From: a virus
IMG/VR virus record: IMGVR_UViG_3300009081_000029
Location: 1-32,432 of that record
Length of the DNA: 32,432 bases
Reading direction: 5' to 3' (one strand)
Shown: piece after piece, positions 1 to 7,948 of the stretch
Position numbering within the stretch: position 1 is the stretch's first letter
How the letters are laid out: each line of letters begins with the position of its first letter
Program-made: the position numbers and the translations under genes
Notes under the pieces: model-generated
Told to the model about the DNA's origin: nothing
Databases searched by the model: none
The model's input: the letters and a program-made list of their open reading frames with translations, nothing else

Positions 1-94
1 ACTTGTGCTGCTTGTTTAATTTCTGAAGTCGCTCATTGAACTTGTGTACTTCAAAGTTTATTGCTTTCTGTTCGTCTGCTTCTGTCATATCCAT
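1..94 (-). CDS. Small hypothetical protein, 3' end cut by window edge
   Basis: A leftward reading frame starts at the ATG at 94-92 and stays open to the window edge, giving 31 residues that begin MDMTEADEQKAINFEV. It is charged and predicted helical (NERLQKLNKQHK). It begins 28 bases after the stop of the leftward gene at 123-386, so the two probably share one transcript. I do not recognise a family, and because only the N-terminus is visible no function is proposed. Confidence 0.5.
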   Translation of the reverse strand, partial: MDMTEADEQKAINFEVHKFNERLQKLNKQHK

Positions 95-122
95 TCGTTT
101 TGATTTTCGTAAATATCCTGCA

Positions 123-386
123 TTACTCTAATTTAATTCTATCAATAATCCACGCTTTAATAGCGTTTGGTTCCTTGTCTTTCAGATTAGGAAAAGTATC
201 TAATACCTCGTAGTAAGTGGCAAACACATGTGCTGCCATCTTACTCTCATTACACTCCCTTTTAATACAATCTTCTAAAAACCGATTTTTTGTACTACCT
301 CTCACGAATGTAGTAACTCGTATTGCGTAACATTCTTTCTTACTCGTAAGAGCATCGTGAAGTTTCTCGGTTTTGATTCTACTCAT
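123..386 (-). CDS. Hypothetical 87-aa protein, first gene of a leftward transcript
   Basis: The gene encodes 87 residues starting MSRIKTEKLHDAL. It is basic at the N-terminus and mixed helical afterwards, with two cysteines and no membrane segment. It is transcribed away from the late operon that starts at 469. A perfect -7 element (TACATTTG, complement at 410-417) sits just upstream, with a TTTC at the -33 position that falls inside the 19-bp box at 432-450. Its expression may therefore be tied to the same regulator as the late genes. I do not recognise the family. Position and divergent orientation suggest a small regulatory or accessory protein, but this is inference only. Confidence 0.6.
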   Translation of the reverse strand: MSRIKTEKLHDALTSKKECYAIRVTTFVRGSTKNRFLEDCIKRECNESKMAAHVFATYYEVLDTFPNLKDKEPNAIKAWIIDRIKLE

Positions 387-409
387 TAATGTTACATTAC
401 ACGGTTTCC

Positions 410-460
410 CAAATGTAGCACTCTAACTTTGTATAGCGAAAAGTAGATATTATACTTTTT
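410..460. promoter_or_regulatory. Divergent promoter region with 19-bp late box, copy 1
   Basis: Between the divergent genes at 386 and 469 lies the sequence TATAGCGAAAAGTAGATAT (432-450). It recurs at 27690-27708 with a single mismatch, upstream of the other late operon. For rightward transcription a TTTG at 428-431 is followed after 21 bases by TACTTTTT (453-460), close to the Bacteroidota -33/-7 pattern. For leftward transcription TACATTTG (complement of 410-417) pairs with TTTC (complement of 438-441), 20 bases away. The box therefore lies in the spacer or -33 zone of both promoters, where an activator or repressor would act. The repeat is seen; its role is inferred. Confidence 0.6.
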
Positions 461-468
461 CAACAAAT

Positions 469-1596
469 TTGGACGGGTTTAAATATATCAAGAATATTTC
501 CGAAGGTGTGGGCGAAATCCGCATCTATGAACCCATTGGAATTTCTATCCGCAATGGCAAAGAAATTGGAATCTCCGGCTCTCAATTCGCAAATGAAATG
601 GCACATCTTAAAATGGTGTGCAACAAAATTAATATTCGCATTAATAGTGATGGCGGGAGTGTTATTGACGGCTATGCTATCTTTTCTAGTATTATTAATG
701 CAGGCGTAGAAACCGAATCATTTATTGATGGTGTTGCTGCTTCTACTGCCGGATGGTGTGCAATGGCTGCATCTAAATGTTCAATCATGGACTATGCCAC
801 ATTAATGGTGCATGGTGCTTCTGGTAGCGATGACAAAGAACTCATTTCTTTAGTCAATAGCAGTATAGCGAAAATGATAAGTAACCGGTCCGGAATGACT
901 GAGGACGAGGTTAATGAATTGATGAAAACCGAGACCTGGTATTCTGCTACTAAAGACAAAGAAACCCTTTTAAATAAAAAGTTTGTTGATGAGATTATAT
1001 CAACAGGCAAGAAGGTAAAACTGAAAAACGCTGATAGGGGCAATCTGTCTGCTATCTACAACTCTATAATTAATCCGAAAAAAAACATGAGCAAAATCAA
1101 CACGCTTCTGAAGCTCCGCAATGATGCCGAGGAATCAGAACAAGAACAGGCGGTTGCTAGTCTTAACAAAGAGCTGACTGAAGCTAAGAGTGAGGTTGAG
1201 CAATTGCAGAACAAGCTGAAGGCTATCGAGGAAGAAGCTGCTAAAAAAGCAGAAGAAGCTAAGGAAGCCTTGAAAGCGAAAGCAACTGCACTCGTTAATC
1301 AAGCGCACAAAGAAGGTAAGTTATCTGCTGAAGAAGTAGCTATGACCATCGAGAACGCAAGTAAAGACGATGCAAACTTCGCATTCATCTCTAACATGAT
1401 CTCTAAGCTGGGTAACGGCAAAGAATCTAAAAAGCCCTTTGACTTTAAAAATGTCGCAGGCAAAGAAGGCGCAAACGACCGCTCAGACTGGTCTTTCACC
1501 CGTTGGTCTAAGGAAGACCCTAACGGACTTCAGAAACTCCAAAATGAGAATCCTGAGCAATTCACTGATTTGTATAACAAAGAATTTAAAAAATAA
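469..1596 (+). CDS. ClpP-like (S14) prohead protease fused to capsid scaffold
   Basis: The 375-residue protein has a ClpP/S14 serine-protease fold in residues 1-200: the strand-turn RINSDGG near 58-63, the nucleophile Ser92 in GVAAS, and His115 in LMVHGASG. Residues 207-375 are a charged scaffold-like tail with a coiled coil (ELTEAKSEVEQLQNKLKA). Such proteins process the prohead and guide capsid assembly. The start is a TTG at 469; the first downstream alternative is GTG at 508, and there is no suitable ATG before the fold begins. It heads the late operon directly behind the promoter and box at 428-460, which leaves almost no 5' leader. Family assignment is firm; the exact start is less sure. 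Confidence 0.88.
   Translation: MDGFKYIKNISEGVGEIRIYEPIGISIRNGKEIGISGSQFANEMAHLKMVCNKINIRINSDGGSVIDGYAIFSSIINAGVETESFIDGVAASTAGWCAMAASKCSIMDYATLMVHGASGSDDKELISLVNSSIAKMISNRSGMTEDEVNELMKTETWYSATKDKETLLNKKFVDEIISTGKKVKLKNADRGNLSAIYNSIINPKKNMSKINTLLKLRNDAEESEQEQAVASLNKELTEAKSEVEQLQNKLKAIEEEAAKKAEEAKEALKAKATALVNQAHKEGKLSAEEVAMTIENASKDDANFAFISNMISKLGNGKESKKPFDFKNVAGKEGANDRSDWSFTRWSKEDPNGLQKLQNENPEQFTDLYNKEFKK
1087..1596 (+). CDS. Possible nested scaffold protein from an internal start
   Basis: Within the protease-scaffold gene an in-frame ATG at 1087 follows an A-rich run (ccgaaaaaaaac). It opens a 169-residue product beginning MSKINTLLKLRND, which is exactly the scaffold part without the protease. 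The layout matches lambda C/Nu3 and similar phages, where free scaffold is made from an internal start. A-rich sequence before an ATG is the usual start context for other genes in this window. The open frame and context are seen; use of this start is inference by analogy. Confidence 0.45.
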   Translation: MSKINTLLKLRNDAEESEQEQAVASLNKELTEAKSEVEQLQNKLKAIEEEAAKKAEEAKEALKAKATALVNQAHKEGKLSAEEVAMTIENASKDDANFAFISNMISKLGNGKESKKPFDFKNVAGKEGANDRSDWSFTRWSKEDPNGLQKLQNENPEQFTDLYNKEFKK

Positions 1597-1597
1597 A

Positions 1598-1987
1598 ATG
1601 AAAAAACTAATCGCAGCAATGGCCCTGTTTGTCGGCCTTTCTTTAAATGCGCAAACAACAACTAAGTGGCCTTTTGGCGCAGCGTCTAATGTAACTCTTG
1701 GAGCAGGAGCAACTAACAATGTAACTTTGGTTAATGGCCTTAATTACGTTGGAACTATTCCTACTTTGACTGCTAACACTACCGTAAGCGTTACCGTAGA
1801 ATCTAACGTAAAAGCAGGTGCAATCCTTCTTCTTACCGTTAAAACTACTTCTACTGAAACAACTACTTTCACAGGTGCAATTGTTGCTCCGGTTGTAACA
1901 GGTGTTTCCGGTAAAACATGGTCACAAGCCTTTGTTTATAACGGAACCAAATTCTATCCGGCAGGTGCTAAAATCCAAGTTGACTAA
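1598..1987 (+). CDS. Secreted-type small protein in capsid decoration position
   Basis: The 129-residue protein starts one base after the scaffold stop. It opens with a clear Sec-type signal (MKKLIAAMALFVGLSLNAQ, probable cut after LNA), followed by a Thr/Val/Gly-rich, beta-strand-like body ending AGAKIQVD. Between scaffold and major capsid genes phages often encode a head decoration protein (lambda gpD position), and the low-complexity beta content fits a surface protein. A signal peptide on a virion protein is odd, because capsids assemble in the cytoplasm. It could be a decoration protein with a misleading N-terminus, or an exported protein carried in the head operon. No family recognised. 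Confidence 0.7.
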   Translation: MKKLIAAMALFVGLSLNAQTTTKWPFGAASNVTLGAGATNNVTLVNGLNYVGTIPTLTANTTVSVTVESNVKAGAILLLTVKTTSTETTTFTGAIVAPVVTGVSGKTWSQAFVYNGTKFYPAGAKIQVD

Positions 1988-2007
1988 TTAAATAACTAAA
2001 AAGAAAA

Positions 2008-3132
2008 ATGAAAACTACAAAGCAAATAGCTAACATCTTTAACGCATTCCTCGTTACATTGATGTTCACCGTATTATTCGGTATCAACAATCCTCTGGAA
2101 ACTGCAATCAGCGTTACTGCTATTGTTGGCGTACTTCAATTAGCACTTATCAGTTTAGGCTTCCAGTCTAAAGCTCCTAAAGCTGCTTACATGAGCTTAT
2201 TAACAGAAGTTTGGTCAAGCCAAATCTCTGAGAACTTGTATCAAAACAATGACTTCATGAAGCGTGCAACTGACCACTCTATGTGGGTTCGTTACAAAAC
2301 CGTTCACGTTCCGCAATCAGGTGCTAAGCCAACAGTTGAGAAGAACCGTTCAGTTCTCCCTGCAACCATCGGAAGCCGCACAGATAGCGAATTAACTTAC
2401 AACTTGAATCAGTACACCGCTGACCCTATTCTTATCACTAACCTGGAAGAATTACAAATCAGCTACGCTAAGCGTCAATCTGTATTAATGAACATCATGA
2501 GTCAACTTCAGTTTGTTGTTAGTACTCAAACTCTCTACACATGGGCTCCTGCTGGTGCTTCACGTATCGTTCGTACTTCTGGTTCAACTTCTACCACAAA
2601 CCTGCCTCACACAACTGCAACAGGAAGCCGGAAGATGTTAACTTTTGCTGACATTACTGCTGCAAAACAAATCCTTGATAATGATTATGTACCTGCTGAA
2701 GGTCGTGTTCTTTTGGTTCCTGCTTATATGTATAATACCGACTTGTTAAACATCGCAGGAGTTATCCAAGCGTATGCTTTCGGTCAAGCGGTTGCTCCAA
2801 CAGGTGTTGTTGCTCGTGTAGCAGGATTCGACATCATGATTCGTCCTGACGTATTGGTTTATGACAACACAGCTACTCCGGTAATCAAAGGAATCGAAGG
2901 TGATGGCTCTTTAACAAGTGCTGCTGCAACTGATAACGGTGCAATCTTAGCTTACCATCCAAACTTCGTAGCTCACGCTCTTGGTTCAATTACTCCATAC
3001 TACAACGCTGGCTCTAATGGTTCTGGTCTTCCTGAGTACTATGGTTCTATCTTCTCTGCTGAAGTAATGCACGGTGCAAGCCTGTTGTATTCAAATCAAA
3101 AGGGAGTAGTAGCAATCGTACAATCTGCCTAA
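2008..3132 (+). CDS. Major capsid protein with hydrophobic N-terminal extension
   Basis: The 374-residue product is called capsid from its position: after protease, scaffold and putative decoration genes, and before a strong terminator. From about residue 60 (MSLLTEVWSSQISENLYQNNDF) it reads like a phage capsid, with a long mixed alpha/beta body and a C-terminus ending NQKGVVAIVQSA. Residues 8-54 are unusual: two hydrophobic stretches (IFNAFLVTLMFTVLFGI and SVTAIVGVLQLALISLGF) look like membrane helices. This N-arm could be the delta domain removed by the protease, or could hold the protein at the membrane. The start ATG follows aaaaagaaaa. Capsid call fairly sure; subfamily not identified. 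Confidence 0.8.
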   Translation: MKTTKQIANIFNAFLVTLMFTVLFGINNPLETAISVTAIVGVLQLALISLGFQSKAPKAAYMSLLTEVWSSQISENLYQNNDFMKRATDHSMWVRYKTVHVPQSGAKPTVEKNRSVLPATIGSRTDSELTYNLNQYTADPILITNLEELQISYAKRQSVLMNIMSQLQFVVSTQTLYTWAPAGASRIVRTSGSTSTTNLPHTTATGSRKMLTFADITAAKQILDNDYVPAEGRVLLVPAYMYNTDLLNIAGVIQAYAFGQAVAPTGVVARVAGFDIMIRPDVLVYDNTATPVIKGIEGDGSLTSAAATDNGAILAYHPNFVAHALGSITPYYNAGSNGSGLPEYYGSIFSAEVMHGASLLYSNQKGVVAIVQSA

Positions 3133-3138
3133 TTAAAC

Positions 3139-3163
3139 GGGGGGTGTAATAGCCCCCCTTTTT
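3139..3163 (+). terminator. Rho-independent terminator after the capsid gene
   Basis: Six G (3139-3144) and six C (3153-3158) form a stem closing the loop TGTAATAG, followed by five T. It begins six bases after the capsid stop codon. Such terminators commonly raise capsid mRNA relative to downstream tail genes, with read-through feeding the gene at 3178. The structure is plain in the sequence; partial read-through is inferred because no promoter is evident before 3178. Confidence 0.85.
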
Positions 3164-3177
3164 AAATCCTCACAGAA

Positions 3178-3408
3178 ATGAAAAAGACAGAACAAGAACT
3201 CGCAGCGCAAATGGCTGCACCACATCTTCAGAAGGAAGGTGTTGAAAGGGTATTCATTAATAACCACGGTCTTGTTTGGATTAACAATGACAAGGAGCAG
3301 ATGGAATCTTACTTTGCATCGAAGGGTGAAAAGTACTACTGCTTTGAGAATGTCACCGTAGCTGAAAAGCCGGCAGAAGTTAAACCAAAGAAGACTAAAA
3401 AAGACTAA
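3178..3408 (+). CDS. Small hypothetical head-tail region protein, 76 aa
   Basis: A charged 76-residue protein begins MKKTEQELAAQMAAPHLQ and ends in a lysine-rich tail (PAEVKPKKTKKD). The middle has short strands (VERVFINNHGLVWINN). It sits between the capsid terminator and the sheath gene, where phages encode small joining or head-completion proteins. The last four codons of the gene are followed by only three bases before the sheath ATG. No family is recognised and the role is inferred from place only. Confidence 0.6.
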   Translation: MKKTEQELAAQMAAPHLQKEGVERVFINNHGLVWINNDKEQMESYFASKGEKYYCFENVTVAEKPAEVKPKKTKKD

Positions 3409-3411
3409 CAA

Positions 3412-4965
3412 ATGGCATTGAACGGAATTACAATCAACAAAGGACAAGGCGGCCTAGGCAGACCCTTAGAGGGTACTGACTATGTCAGCTCTCTTTTGTT
3501 TTACAGCGGTGCTACTTTACCGACAGGCTTTGATTCTTCAAATAGAACAAAGATTGTGTATAGTGTAGAGCAAGCTGAATCGCTTGGCATTACTAACACT
3601 CATTTAGGTGAGACTGCTGCTGTTGCAAAAATCGTTATCGGCGGCATCCCTGCCGTTGGTGATACACTAGCGGTAACCTATACAGGAATTAACGGTGTTG
3701 ATACCGTATTAAGCACTTATGCGCTTATTAGCGGCGAGGAAACTACCACTACAACCGCTGCTGCTGCCTATGCTGATCAAATCAACGCAAACACAATTAA
3801 TACAGGCTTTAGCGCAAGTGCTTCCACAGGAACAATATTAATTACTACAAAGGGTGGTGAGGGTATTTTTCCGAACTCAATAATGGCATCACCTTATGCG
3901 GTTACAGTAACAGGTGGAAATACTGCAACTTTAACCCAGCCAACAGGAAGTGGCTCAACCGTTCTCGGTATCGCTTCTGATATCGACATCATGCACTACC
4001 ATATCTCTGAGTTCTTCCGGATTCAGCCTAAAGGTAAATTGTATGTGTCTATTCAAGCTACTGCTGACGTTGGGACGTTTGCAAAGGTTACTGAGATTCA
4101 GAACGCTGCGCAGGGTGAGATTAAGCAAATGGGGGTGTATTACAAATCCACTTCATTCGCAACTTCAGCTTGTAACGCACTTCAGAGTGTATGTACTGCC
4201 TTATCCGGAAATAGCAAGCCAATCAGCTCTGTTATCTTAGCCGGTGAGATTAGCGGTACCGCTGATGTAACAACTCTATCATCTAACCTTCACGCTTTAT
4301 CTTGCCCGAATGTGTCAGTCACAATCGCACAGGACGGGGCTAATGTAGGTTATAAGCTATTTAAAGCTACCGGTAAATCAATCACTAACGTAGGTGAGAT
4401 GCTTGGTGCAGTTGCCTTATCTAAGGTATCTGAATCAATCGCATGGTTTGGAAAATTCCAGGTAGCGAGTTCAGAGTTAGATACTCTCGCATTTGCAAAT
4501 GGTCAGACTTACCTTTCCTTATCAGATGCAGCAATCACGAATCTCGATTCTTATGGTTACTGCTTCCTACGCAAGGTAATTGATCTTAACGGTTCATTCC
4601 ACAATCGTCCTTACACTAGCGTATCACTTACAAACGATTACGCTTTCATCTATTCAAACAGAACGATTGACAAGGCTATCAAGAACCTTCGTCAAACAAT
4701 CCTCCCAAGCGTTGCAAGCCCTATTAAGGTAAACGCAGACGGAACTTTGAGTGTAGATGTAATTAACTTCTTTAAATCACTCGGTCAACAGGCACTAGAT
4801 ACCATGCTGCGTAATGCGGAGTTAAGTAACTACCAGATTTTAATAGACCCTTCACAGGACGTATTATCAAGCGGTACACTTGAATTAACTGCAGAGCTTC
4901 AGCCATTAGGTGTTGCTGACTTCATCACAATCAACGTAGGTTTCACATTAGCATTATCTAACTAA
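3412..4965 (+). CDS. DUF2586-family tail sheath protein
   Basis: The 517-residue protein starts MALNGITINKGQGGLGRP, typical of DUF2586 tail sheath proteins, and shows the family's late segment NDYAFIYSNRTIDKAIKNLRQ followed by ILPSVASPI. The C-terminal strands (LELTAELQPLGVADFITINV) match the handshake region by which sheath subunits interlock. It therefore implies a contractile tail. Residues about 75-165 look like an inserted surface domain rich in Thr/Ala/Gly. The tube gene follows after two bases, as in other myophages. Confidence 0.85.
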   Translation: MALNGITINKGQGGLGRPLEGTDYVSSLLFYSGATLPTGFDSSNRTKIVYSVEQAESLGITNTHLGETAAVAKIVIGGIPAVGDTLAVTYTGINGVDTVLSTYALISGEETTTTTAAAAYADQINANTINTGFSASASTGTILITTKGGEGIFPNSIMASPYAVTVTGGNTATLTQPTGSGSTVLGIASDIDIMHYHISEFFRIQPKGKLYVSIQATADVGTFAKVTEIQNAAQGEIKQMGVYYKSTSFATSACNALQSVCTALSGNSKPISSVILAGEISGTADVTTLSSNLHALSCPNVSVTIAQDGANVGYKLFKATGKSITNVGEMLGAVALSKVSESIAWFGKFQVASSELDTLAFANGQTYLSLSDAAITNLDSYGYCFLRKVIDLNGSFHNRPYTSVSLTNDYAFIYSNRTIDKAIKNLRQTILPSVASPIKVNADGTLSVDVINFFKSLGQQALDTMLRNAELSNYQILIDPSQDVLSSGTLELTAELQPLGVADFITINVGFTLALSN

Positions 4966-4967
4966 CA

Positions 4968-5396
4968 ATGGCACAATCACTCCCGGCACTTATTAACGGA
5001 AAGTCCTATGAATGGGCTGATATCTTAATCAACATTCTAGGTTCAACCTTCGCAGGTGTAACCGCCATTGAATACGAAGATTCTCAGGAAATGGAGAACG
5101 TAATGGGGGCGGGTAACAGACCAGTTTCACGGGTTTACAAAAACTTCGTGCCGACTGCTAAGGTTACTCTCCTTATGGAAGAACTTGAAGCTATCCAAGC
5201 GGTTGCACCGAATGGAGTTATTCAACAAATTCCAGAGTTCGACATCACCGTTGCTTATGTTGATGCTGCGTTAATTACACGCATTCACACTATCAAAAAT
5301 TGTCGATTCATGAAGAACCTCAGAAAAATTGCACAGGGCGATGGAGCCATTGCTTGTGAACTTGATCTGATTATCTCTCATGTGAATTTCATCTAA
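4968..5396 (+). CDS. Tail tube protein
   Basis: The 142-residue protein begins MAQSLPALINGKSYEWADI and carries the segment EYEDSQEMENVMGAGNRPVSRVYK, which I associate with tube-like proteins of Bacteroidota myophages. It lies directly after the sheath gene and before the tail chaperone and tape measure, the standard place for the inner tube. It is predicted mostly beta, and its length is usual for tube monomers. The call rests on order plus this motif, since no invariant catalytic residues exist. Confidence 0.75.
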   Translation: MAQSLPALINGKSYEWADILINILGSTFAGVTAIEYEDSQEMENVMGAGNRPVSRVYKNFVPTAKVTLLMEELEAIQAVAPNGVIQQIPEFDITVAYVDAALITRIHTIKNCRFMKNLRKIAQGDGAIACELDLIISHVNFI

Positions 5397-5414
5397 CTTT
5401 TAATCCCCACATAA

Positions 5415-5732
5415 ATGGAAAATGAACAATTAATCGCTGATTTAAAGGCGAAGTTTGGAAAAGTAAAAACAATTATCATCCCAACGGATGAGGATGAGGA
5501 CTGCGAAAAGTTAGTCTTTCATCTGAAGTCACCGGACAAGCAAACACGGAAAATGATTTCCGGATTAGCTGAGAAATCATCTGAGAAGGCTGTTATGGCT
5601 GGTTACAGAGCGTTATGGGTTGGTGGTGATGATGTTTCCGAACTAGAGAGAAATGATTACGCATTAATCTCAGCCGAAGATGCCCTTATCGAAATTCTGA
5701 AGGTTCAGAAAGCGACTATAAAAAAAAATTAG
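5415..5732 (+). CDS. Tail assembly chaperone, short (unshifted) form
   Basis: The 105-residue acidic protein (MENEQLIADLKAKFGKVKTI, LVFHLKSPDKQTRKMISGLA) lies between tube and tape measure genes, where tail assembly chaperones are encoded. These coat the tape measure protein during tail assembly and do not stay in the virion. The final codons run into nine consecutive A (5720-5728) just before the TAG, a slip site that would add a second domain in the -1 frame (separate entry). The short form is what normal reading yields. Confidence 0.78.
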   Translation: MENEQLIADLKAKFGKVKTIIIPTDEDEDCEKLVFHLKSPDKQTRKMISGLAEKSSEKAVMAGYRALWVGGDDVSELERNDYALISAEDALIEILKVQKATIKKN

Positions 5733-5908
5733 AAAAGTATAGGGCTTTATTATTGGCGGATGAGATTGCGAAGAATAACGCTCTCATCCGCTTTTATTTT
5801 AAAGTCGACCCCGAAAAACTAAGCGACAATAAGTGGTGTCAGTTAGTCGAGGAACTTGATTTTGTTTTAAAATACACCGGGCAGTTAGTCCCAAAAGATG
5901 GACAATAA
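5415..5908 (+). CDS. Tail assembly chaperone, -1 frameshifted long form
   Basis: At the run of nine A at 5720-5728 a -1 slip during AAA AAA decoding bypasses the TAG at 5730. Reading then continues as KLEKYRALLLADEIAKN and ends VPKDGQ at the TAA at 5906-5908, giving about 164 residues in all. The added part is a normal-looking alpha-helical sequence with no good start codon of its own. It fills the otherwise empty gap to the tape measure gene, whose ATG at 5898 it overlaps by 11 bases. This copies the lambda G/GT arrangement. The open frame and slippery run are seen; the slip itself is inferred from the family pattern. Confidence 0.78.
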
Positions 5909-7313
5909 TTTATCATACAGATTAACCCTAAAGGACTTTTTTAGAAAGACCATGTTAGGAGCTTCCGAGGACACAAAGAAGCTAGACGGAAACATGAATA
6001 AGTTAGAGGGGTCTATCAATCGTGCCGGTAAGGCTATTGGGGCTTACTTTGCCCTTTCATCAGTTAAGGACTTTATTGCAGGAGTTGTTCAGTCCTCTGC
6101 AAGCATGCAGTCATTCAACAATGCTATTATCGCAAGTTCAAGGTCTGAAGGAGAGGGAAGGATGAATCTTATCTTTCTTAATTCGGAAATCGACAGGCTT
6201 GGTTTAAATCTTAACGCTGCTAGGGATGGATATAAGACCTTTAACGGGGCTGTCATGGGAACTAGCATCCAAGGTCTTGCTGCTAATAAAGTATTCACAC
6301 AAGTGGCAGAGGCAACGACTGTGATGGGCTTATCTGCTGACCAGCAGCAAGGTGCTTTTTTAGCATTAGGACAGATGATTTCAAAAGGAACGGTACAGGC
6401 TGAAGAATTAAGAGGTCAATTAGGCGAGCGCATTCCTGGTGCCTTTCAGATTGGTGCAAGGGCCATGGGTATGAGTACTAAAGAACTTGGTGTTGCCATG
6501 CAGAAGGGGTTGATTAATGCTGAGGACTTTGTTGTCAAGTTTGGTAATGAATTACAAAAAACATTCGGTGAAAAGTTAGAGGCTGCGACCATGAGTACAA
6601 CGGCCAATATTAATAGAATGGGCAATGCATGGGAGCGACTGATGGCAAACATCGGTAACTCAAATGCCGGAGTCATCAACTCAACCGTTTCTTTCTTTGG
6701 AGAAATGACCGCAGCGTTAAGCAAGTATTTTGAAGATGCTAATGTAATGACTGCCAACTTTGCTGCTAATGGAGCGAAGGATTTTAATATGTGGCAAAAA
6801 TCACTCCACGAGGTGCTGGGAGTTGCGTCCGGTTACGGGATGGGGCTAGGCAGTATTGTATATCAAGAGCAATTCCAAAAAGAAGCGTATGCGTTAACAC
6901 AACCTAAAGACCTGCAGGAGGGGTACAGAAATAAAGTAAGCCTTTACAAAATGTCCCTAGAGAAAGACAAATGGCTTAAAGAGGGTGGTATTGATAATGT
7001 TACCGCTGATCGATATCAAGCGACTTTTAAAGGCGCATTAGCGTTGGTTAATGCGAGTATAGCTTCGTTCAAAACCGCAACCAAATCCGAAAAGGATAAA
7101 ACAAATGACCCTATAAAAAACACCTCTATCGGCTCACCTACTGAAGTAAATGGACCACGCCCGCAGAATGTAACTATTAACGTAAACAAGCTCGGAGTGG
7201 TGGAGAATATGACAGTAGATAGTATGACTGATGGGGCTAGAATGGTAAAGGAGGAATGGAGTAAGGAACTGCTTGAAGTGTTGAATGATGCCAATTTAAT
7301 TGCGAGACGATGA
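5898..7313 (+). CDS. Tail tape measure protein (short)
   Basis: The 471-residue protein has the tape-measure N-terminal domain, with the family block QMISKGTVQAEELRGQLGER, then IPGAFQIGARAMG and STKELGVAMQKGLINAEDF (roughly residues 155-215). It sets tail length and helps DNA ejection. At 471 residues it is short, and at about 1.5 Å per residue it predicts a tail near 70 nm. The C-terminus lacks an obvious lysozyme or peptidase domain. It begins inside the shifted chaperone frame and overlaps the next gene by four bases (ATGA), indicating tight coupling. Confidence 0.88.
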   Translation: MDNNLSYRLTLKDFFRKTMLGASEDTKKLDGNMNKLEGSINRAGKAIGAYFALSSVKDFIAGVVQSSASMQSFNNAIIASSRSEGEGRMNLIFLNSEIDRLGLNLNAARDGYKTFNGAVMGTSIQGLAANKVFTQVAEATTVMGLSADQQQGAFLALGQMISKGTVQAEELRGQLGERIPGAFQIGARAMGMSTKELGVAMQKGLINAEDFVVKFGNELQKTFGEKLEAATMSTTANINRMGNAWERLMANIGNSNAGVINSTVSFFGEMTAALSKYFEDANVMTANFAANGAKDFNMWQKSLHEVLGVASGYGMGLGSIVYQEQFQKEAYALTQPKDLQEGYRNKVSLYKMSLEKDKWLKEGGIDNVTADRYQATFKGALALVNASIASFKTATKSEKDKTNDPIKNTSIGSPTEVNGPRPQNVTINVNKLGVVENMTVDSMTDGARMVKEEWSKELLEVLNDANLIARR

Positions 7314-7948
7314 TCAACGATAATTTATTAAAGCCCATCCCGAAGATGGCAGAAGGTCAGGCAAAACTTATTTTAAAGAGTGCCGGATTAGCATTGCTTA
7401 AACCTAAGTTGTTCTCAATCGACCAACGCAAGGCAAGTAAAGAGGCTGAGACTTACGAAAGAATTGACCTAATAGGTTACGATAAGAAGGGTGGAATGTT
7501 TGGCCTGCCAATATGGGACACGGTTACATTGATTAGCCCTAATTACACAGATAATAAAGGGAATAACGTACCGAGTCAGAGCTTAACCCTTGACATTGCA
7601 TTAATAGAGGTTAACAACGATAGGAATATTGTTCGTACTGCCGTTGCCGGACGGAACGGGACAGTAAAGGAATACATGAGTGACGGAGATTACGAGGTGA
7701 ATATTAAGGGTATGTTAGTAAGCGAATACTCTAATCTTCCACCGGCAGAACTCTTAAAGGCTTGGAGATTCATTACTACCTGTCCGGAAGCGGTAAGCAT
7801 TGAAAGTAACTTTTTAGATTACATGGAGATTTTTACGGTTGTAATCAATCGGCCAAATATTAAACAGATTGAAGGGACGAGAAACGCAGTATCTTTTGAA
7901 TTAGACTGCTACTCAGACACTCCATTTGAGATTGATACAAATGCTTAG
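7310..7948 (+). CDS. DUF6046-like baseplate/tail protein
   Basis: The 212-residue protein follows the tape measure with an ATGA overlap. It carries the segment GTVKEYMSDGDYEVNIKGML, which I recognise from DUF6046-type tail proteins of Bacteroidota phages, along with WDTVTLISPNYTDNKGNNV. By position it corresponds to the hub-attaching or tail-terminating adaptor next to the gpD-like hub gene. No membrane or signal segment is seen. The family name is given from memory of the motif and the role from position. Confidence 0.65.
   Translation: MINDNLLKPIPKMAEGQAKLILKSAGLALLKPKLFSIDQRKASKEAETYERIDLIGYDKKGGMFGLPIWDTVTLISPNYTDNKGNNVPSQSLTLDIALIEVNNDRNIVRTAVAGRNGTVKEYMSDGDYEVNIKGMLVSEYSNLPPAELLKAWRFITTCPEAVSIESNFLDYMEIFTVVINRPNIKQIEGTRNAVSFELDCYSDTPFEIDTNA

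Noticed and set aside
864-874. TATAGCGAAAA inside the protease gene resembles the late box
   Set aside because: Only 11 bases match, it lies in coding sequence for SSIAKM, and the rest of the box is absent, so it is taken as chance.
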